From contig NZ_AP024745.1 of assembly GCF_019704555.1 (NCBI RefSeq), positions 628,501 to 692,500 on the forward strand: a DNA stretch of 64,000 nt, read 5' to 3'. The stretch comes from Actinoplanes sp. L3-i22. GTDB lineage: Bacteria; Actinomycetota; Actinomycetes; Mycobacteriales; Micromonosporaceae. Position 1 is the stretch's first letter, and each line of letters begins with the position of its first letter. Made by a program: the position numbers and the translations under genes. A model generated the notes under the pieces. The model saw only the letters and a list, made by a program, of their open reading frames with translations, was not told where the DNA came from and made no database searches. This document shows, in pieces, positions 59,441 through 64,000 of the stretch.

Positions 59441-59848
59441 ATGACGATGACGGACCCGATCGCAGACATGCTGACGCGTCTGCGTAACGCCAACCAGGCG
59501 TACCACGACAAGGTGACGATGCCCTACTCGAAGATCAAGGCGAACATCGCCGAGGTCCTCAAGGCTGAGGGATACATCGCGTCGTGGACGTCTGAGGAGC
59601 CCGAGGAGGGCGCGGTCGGCAAGCGTCTGGTCGTTGAGCTCAAGTACGGCCAGAACCGCGAGCGTAGCCTCGCCGGCATCAAGCGCGTCTCGAAGCCGGG
59701 CCTGCGGGTTTACGCCAAGTCCGACGAGCTGCCCCGCGTGCTCGGTGGTCTCGGTGTCGCGATCATTTCGACGTCCCAGGGACTGCTGACCGACAAGCAG
59801 GCCCGCAAGCGGAGCGTGGGCGGGGAAGTCCTCGCCTTCGTCTGGTAA
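59441..59848 (+). CDS. rpsH: 30S ribosomal protein S8
   Basis: A 135-residue S8 ([43 protein letters not shown]..., [31 protein letters not shown]). GAGAAAGG upstream. Translational repressor of the spc operon in E. coli. Confidence 0.98.
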   Translation: MTMTDPIADMLTRLRNANQAYHDKVTMPYSKIKANIAEVLKAEGYIASWTSEEPEEGAVGKRLVVELKYGQNRERSLAGIKRVSKPGLRVYAKSDELPRVLGGLGVAIISTSQGLLTDKQARKRSVGGEVLAFVW

Positions 59849-59862
59849 CTGGAGACTTAGAC

Positions 59863-60402
59863 ATGTCGCGAATCGGACGTAAGTCGATCCCGGTCCCGGC
59901 CGGCGTCGATGTCACCATCACGGGCCAGACCGTCAAGGTCAAGGGCCCCAAGGGCGAGCTGTCGCACACCGTCGCCGAGCCGATCACGGTCTCGAAGGAC
60001 GGCGGCGAGCTGGTCGTCAACCGGCCCAACGACGAGCGTAAGGCCAAGGAGCTGCACGGTCTCTCGCGCACCCTGGTCGCCAACATGATCGTCGGAGTGA
60101 CCGAGGGCTACAAGAAGACCCTCGAGATCAACGGCACCGGTTACCGTGTCACCGCGAAGGGCAAGGACCTGGAGTTCGCTCTGGGCTTCTCGCACCCGGT
60201 GAACATCGTGCCTCCGGTCGGCATCACCTTCTCGGTGGAGAAGCCGACCCAGTTCACGGTGACGGGCATCGACAAGCAGCTGGTCGGCGAGGTCGCCGCC
60301 AACATCCGGAAGATCCGCCCGCCGGAGCCCTACAAGGGCAAGGGCGTCAAGTACCAGGGCGAGGTCATCCGCCGCAAGGCTGGAAAGGCAGGTAAGAAGT
60401 GA
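59863..60402 (+). CDS. rplF: 50S ribosomal protein L6
   Basis: A 179-residue L6 ([35 protein letters not shown]..., [25 protein letters not shown]). Lies near the sarcin-ricin loop. Confidence 0.98.
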   Translation: MSRIGRKSIPVPAGVDVTITGQTVKVKGPKGELSHTVAEPITVSKDGGELVVNRPNDERKAKELHGLSRTLVANMIVGVTEGYKKTLEINGTGYRVTAKGKDLEFALGFSHPVNIVPPVGITFSVEKPTQFTVTGIDKQLVGEVAANIRKIRPPEPYKGKGVKYQGEVIRRKAGKAGKK

Positions 60403-60794
60403 CCGCCACGCTGCTCAAGCGCCGCAATGGCGGCGGTGTCGCCGCTCGGCGCGCCGTTGGCAAGGCGCGTCGGCACTTCCGGGTCCGCAAGAACGTGCAT
60501 GGCACGGCCGAGCGTCCCCGCCTGGTCGTCACCCGGTCCACGCGGCACATCACCGCGCAGATCGTCGACGACCTCAAGGGCCACACGCTGGCTTCGGCCT
60601 CGACCCTCGACACCACGATCCGGGGCACCGAGGGCGACAAGAGCTCGCAGGCCGGCAAGGTCGGCACGCTCCTCGCCGAGCGGGCCAAGGCCGCGGGTAT
60701 TTCCAAGGTCGTCTTCGATCGCGGTGGCAACAAGTACGCGGGGCGCATCGCCTCGCTTGCGGACGCCGCTCGCGAAGCCGGACTCGAGTTCTAG
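60399..60794 (+). CDS. rplR: 50S ribosomal protein L18
   Basis: A 131-residue L18 ([35 protein letters not shown]..., [28 protein letters not shown]). Binds 5S rRNA. GTG start in a GTGA overlap with rplF. Confidence 0.98.
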   Translation: MTATLLKRRNGGGVAARRAVGKARRHFRVRKNVHGTAERPRLVVTRSTRHITAQIVDDLKGHTLASASTLDTTIRGTEGDKSSQAGKVGTLLAERAKAAGISKVVFDRGGNKYAGRIASLADAAREAGLEF

Positions 60795-60807
60795 GAGGAT
60801 TTGACCA

Positions 60808-61431
60808 ATGCCTGGTCAGCAGCGCCGTGGCGGCGGGTCCGGCGGCAACAACGAAGGTGGCGGCCGCCGCGAGAACCGTCGTGAGGGCGGCCGCGGCAAC
60901 GCGCCCGTCGAAAAGACCCCTCACCTCGAGCGGGTCGTCGCGATCAACCGCGTCGCCAAGGTCGTCAAGGGTGGTCGTCGCTTCAGCTTCACCGCCCTGG
61001 TGATCGTCGGCGACGGTGACGGCACCGTCGGTGTCGGTTACGGAAAGGCCAAGGAGGTGCCCGCGGCGATCGCCAAGGGCGTCGAGGAGGCCAAGAAGCA
61101 CTTCTTCAAGGTTCCGCGGATCGGTGCGACCATCCCGCACCCGATCACGGGTGAGGCTGCCGCGGGTGTCGTCCTGCTCAAGCCGGCGTCCGCTGGTACC
61201 GGTGTTATCGCCGGTGGTCCGGTGCGCGCCGTGCTGGAGTGCGCGGGCATCCACGACATCCTGTCGAAGAGCCTCGGCTCCTCGAACCCGATCAACATCG
61301 TGCACGCCACGGTGGCCGCGCTGAAGGGCCTCGAGTCCCCGGAGCAGGTCGCGGCTCGCCGCAGCCTCCCGGTCGAGGACGTGGCGCCGGCGGCCATGCT
61401 GGCGGCCCGTGCGGAAGCGGCGGTGCACTGA
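60808..61431 (+). CDS. rpsE: 30S ribosomal protein S5
   Basis: A 207-residue S5 with a Gly/Arg-rich N-terminal extension (~45 residues), then [45 protein letters not shown]. The loop implicated in spectinomycin resistance (VVKGGRR) is wild type. AGGAGG upstream. Confidence 0.98.
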   Translation: MPGQQRRGGGSGGNNEGGGRRENRREGGRGNAPVEKTPHLERVVAINRVAKVVKGGRRFSFTALVIVGDGDGTVGVGYGKAKEVPAAIAKGVEEAKKHFFKVPRIGATIPHPITGEAAAGVVLLKPASAGTGVIAGGPVRAVLECAGIHDILSKSLGSSNPINIVHATVAALKGLESPEQVAARRSLPVEDVAPAAMLAARAEAAVH

Positions 61432-61613
61432 TGGCCCGCCTGAAGGTCACCCAGATCCGGTCCAAGATCGGCCGTAAGTCGAACCAGCGGGACTCGCTGC
61501 GTTCGCTCGGGCTGAAGCGGATCAACGATGTGGTGGTCAAAGAGGACCGTCCCGAGATCCGGGGCATGATCTTCGCCGTGAACCACCTCGTCACTGTCGA
61601 GGAGGTCGAGTAA
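61431..61613 (+). CDS. rpmD: 50S ribosomal protein L30
   Basis: A 60-residue L30 ([60 protein letters not shown]). TGATG overlap with rpsE. Confidence 0.97.
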   Translation: MARLKVTQIRSKIGRKSNQRDSLRSLGLKRINDVVVKEDRPEIRGMIFAVNHLVTVEEVE

Positions 61614-62062
61614 TGGCGATCAAGATTCATGACCTGAAGCCGGCGCCCGGTGCCAAGACCAAGAAGACCCGCGTGGGTCGTGGTGAGGGCTCCAAGGGCA
61701 AGACCGCCGGTCGCGGTACCAAGGGCACCGGCGCCCGGAAGAACACTCCGGCGTCGTTCGAGGGTGGGCAGATGCCTATCCACATGCGCCTGCCGAAGAT
61801 CAAGGGGCTCCGCAACCGGCCGCGTAACAAGGTCGTGTTCCAGGTCGTGAACCTGGACCGGCTGGCCGAGCTGTTCCCGAACGGTGGCGAGGTCGGCCCG
61901 TCCGAGCTCGTCCAGGCCGGCGCGGTTCGCAAGAACCTGCCGGTCAAGGTGCTGGGCTCGGGCGAGCTGGACGGCGTTTCGCTGACCATCTCGGCGCACG
62001 CGTTCAGCGATTCGGCCAAGGAAAAGATCGCAGCCGCTGGTGGTTCCGCCACCGAGCTGTGA
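61613..62062 (+). CDS. rplO: 50S ribosomal protein L15
   Basis: A 149-residue L15 ([39 protein letters not shown]..., [18 protein letters not shown]). TAATG overlap with rpmD. Last ribosomal gene of the spc operon before a terminator. Confidence 0.98.
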   Translation: MAIKIHDLKPAPGAKTKKTRVGRGEGSKGKTAGRGTKGTGARKNTPASFEGGQMPIHMRLPKIKGLRNRPRNKVVFQVVNLDRLAELFPNGGEVGPSELVQAGAVRKNLPVKVLGSGELDGVSLTISAHAFSDSAKEKIAAAGGSATEL

Positions 62063-62069
62063 GGCTTGT

Positions 62070-62112
62070 GGGGATGCTCGTCCGGACGAATGTTCGGCGA
62101 GCATCCCCTTGT
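62070..62112 (+). terminator. Terminator after rplO
   Basis: GGGGATGCTCG and CGAGCATCCCC pair perfectly around a 17-nt loop (itself with CCG/CGG), followed by TTGTGG. secY is therefore likely to have its own promoter. Confidence 0.75.
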
Positions 62113-62117
62113 GGTGT

Positions 62118-62203
62118 TTGACCTGCGGTTTTGTGATCGATAGTGACGCATTGCCGTGTGGACGGCTACCGTGGCTGACCACGGCGAGCCAAGACTGTTA
62201 GAG
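62118..62203 (+). promoter_or_regulatory. Two candidate secY-adk promoters
   Basis: TTGACC (62118)/TAGTGA (62141), 17-bp spacing; and CTGACC (62175)/TTAGAG (62198), also 17-bp spacing. Leaders of about 140 and 80 nt would result. Confidence 0.5.
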
Positions 62204-62291
62204 TCCGTTCCCAGCTAGGGATATCGGTCATCCGGACCGATGCCTTCCCCCCATACCGCTATCGCGGTTACCTCGCGCAGGAGGAAGTACG

Positions 62292-63632
62292 TTGCTCTCC
62301 GCCTTTTCGAGTGCGTTGCGGACGCCCGACCTGCGCAAGAAGTTGTTGTTCACGGTGGCGATCATCGCGCTCTACCGTCTCGGCGCCACCTTGCCCAGCC
62401 CGGGTGTCTCGTACACCAATGTGCAGGCGTGTCTCAAGCTGACCGAGCAGTCGGGCAATCAGGTTCTGAACCTGTTGAACCTGTTCTCCGGCGGCGCGCT
62501 TCTCCAGCTCTCGATCTTCGCGCTCGGCATCATGCCGTACATCACGGCGTCGATCATCCTGCAGCTGCTCACCGTGGTCATCCCGCGGCTCGAGCAGCTC
62601 CGCAAGGAGGGTCAGTCCGGCCAGGCGAAGATCACTCAGTACACCCGGTACCTGACCCTGGGTCTGGCGATCCTGCAGTCCTCGGCGTTCGTCGCCCTGG
62701 CCCGCACCGGCCAGCTCTTCGGTGGTCTGTGTGACCAGGACAACCCGGCGTACCAGATCATCCCGGAGAACACCGGTATCCCGATCTGGCTGACGCTCAC
62801 CGTCCTGGTGATGACGATGACCGCCGGCACCGGCGTGGTGATGTGGCTCGGCGAGCTGGTCACCGACCGTGGCGTCGGCAACGGCATGTCGGTCCTGATC
62901 TTCACCTCGATCGCCGCCCGCCTTCCCGGCGAGGGCTGGACGATCAAGCAGTCCGCGGGTGTCGCCAAGTTCCTCCTGGTGATCGCGCTGGTCCTGGTGA
63001 TCATCGCGCTGGTGGTCTTCATCGAGCAGGCGCAGCGGCGCATCCCGGTGCAGTACGCGAAGCGCATGATCGGCCGGCGGATGTACGGCGGAACCTCGAC
63101 CTACATCCCGCTGAAGGTGAACCAGGCGGGTGTCGTCCCGGTCATCTTCGCGTCGTCGCTGCTCTACCTCCCGCAGCTGTACTTGCAGTTCTTCGACAAG
63201 AACAACCTGAAGCCGTACCAGATCTGGATCCAGAACTGGCTGGCCGCACCGACCAGCTGGGTGTACATCAGCGTCTACTTCCTGCTGATCATCTTCTTCA
63301 CGTACTTCTACGTGTCGATCACGTTCAACCCGACTGAGGTCGCGGAGAACATGAAGAAGTACGGTGGTTTCGTGCCGGGTATCCGCCCGGGCAAGCCGAC
63401 CGCCGACTACCTGGACTTCATCCTCAGCCGGATCACGCTCCCGGGCGCGCTCTACCTGGGCCTGATCTCGGTCCTGCCGAACTTCTTCTTCATCTGGCTG
63501 GACCAGCAGCAGTACCAGAACTTCCCGTTCGGTGGCACCGCTGTACTGATCATGGTCGGCGTGGGCCTGGAGACGGTGAAGCAGATCGAGAGCCAGCTCA
63601 TGCAGCGGAACTACGAAGGGTTCCTCCGGTAG
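62292..63632 (+). CDS. secY: Preprotein translocase subunit SecY
   Basis: A 446-residue, ten-helix channel subunit. ALGIMPYITASIILQLL (TM2 region), GMSVLIFTSIAARLP, the cytoplasmic loop RRIPVQYAKR, PTEVAENMKKYGGFVPGIRPGKPTADYL and the end ETVKQIESQLMQRNYEGFL are all standard. TTG start with a strong AGGAGGAAG upstream. Confidence 0.98.
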   Translation: MLSAFSSALRTPDLRKKLLFTVAIIALYRLGATLPSPGVSYTNVQACLKLTEQSGNQVLNLLNLFSGGALLQLSIFALGIMPYITASIILQLLTVVIPRLEQLRKEGQSGQAKITQYTRYLTLGLAILQSSAFVALARTGQLFGGLCDQDNPAYQIIPENTGIPIWLTLTVLVMTMTAGTGVVMWLGELVTDRGVGNGMSVLIFTSIAARLPGEGWTIKQSAGVAKFLLVIALVLVIIALVVFIEQAQRRIPVQYAKRMIGRRMYGGTSTYIPLKVNQAGVVPVIFASSLLYLPQLYLQFFDKNNLKPYQIWIQNWLAAPTSWVYISVYFLLIIFFTYFYVSITFNPTEVAENMKKYGGFVPGIRPGKPTADYLDFILSRITLPGALYLGLISVLPNFFFIWLDQQQYQNFPFGGTAVLIMVGVGLETVKQIESQLMQRNYEGFLR

Positions 63633-63706
63633 TGGGTACGCGGGGCCCGGGGGCTCTGGCGTCGGCGGTTGGCGTGGCTTCTTGCGACCGAAGCGAGGCG
63701 ATGTAG

Positions 63707-64000
<294 letters not shown>

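Overview
The window is high-GC actinobacterial DNA with many GTG and TTG starts, dense overlapping stop/start junctions and few intergenic gaps. The order rpmG, a MaoC pair, tRNA-Trp, secE, nusG, rplA, rplJL, rpoBC, rpsLG, fusA, tuf, S10-spc, secY, adk is the actinobacterial pattern. Protein content (DUF2252, DUF1707, SigE-like ECF factor, second nuo cluster, ABC pair between rplA and rplJ) suggests a Micromonosporaceae member close to Actinoplanes. That family-level placement is inference from gene content, not from a database search.

Layout. 1-4.6 kb: start of a gamma-glutamyltranspeptidase-like gene (minus), a GPH/MFS transporter translationally coupled to a PLP-dependent decarboxylase/lyase, and a class II Fic protein behind a perfect palindrome. 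4.6-17.2 kb: a partial complex I (nuo) locus. nuoB is cut off from nuoCHIJKLMN by a 4-kb block holding a ribbon-helix-helix regulator with tandem operator repeats, an unknown partner gene, a DUF2252 protein and an ECF sigma/membrane protein pair. nuoA, nuoD and nuoEFG are not in the window. 17.2-31.9 kb: accessory and housekeeping genes (yajQ, tRNA-Tyr, an asparagine-synthetase-like enzyme, htpX, a DUF4396 gene behind a CsoR-like box, a TetR-LLM-GNAT-MOSC-GNAT minus-strand operon, LysE exporter, sulfurtransferase, a hybrid GGDEF-EAL protein). Two copies of a ~140-150-bp structured repeat lie here, each in sense orientation just before a small membrane-protein reading frame.

31.9-64 kb: core information processing. 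tRNA-Thr, tRNA-Met, rpmG, a HadAB-like dehydratase pair, tRNA-Trp, secE, nusG, rplA, an inserted ABC transporter pair, an L10-type leader with rplJL, rpoBC, two small membrane genes, rpsL-rpsG-fusA-tuf, the S10 operon (rpsJ to rpsQ), the spc operon (rplN to rplO), secY and the start of adk. The protein complement is conventional except that rplK (ribosomal protein L11), normally between nusG and rplA, is absent: only 78 bp with a GC hairpin separate the two genes.

The most rewarding points are the missing rplK, the paired structured repeat, the RHH module with 8-bp operator iterons, the incomplete and interrupted nuo locus, and a 19-nt leader motif shared by the rpsL and rpsJ transcripts. All promoters, operators and terminators listed were read by eye; none was scored computationally.
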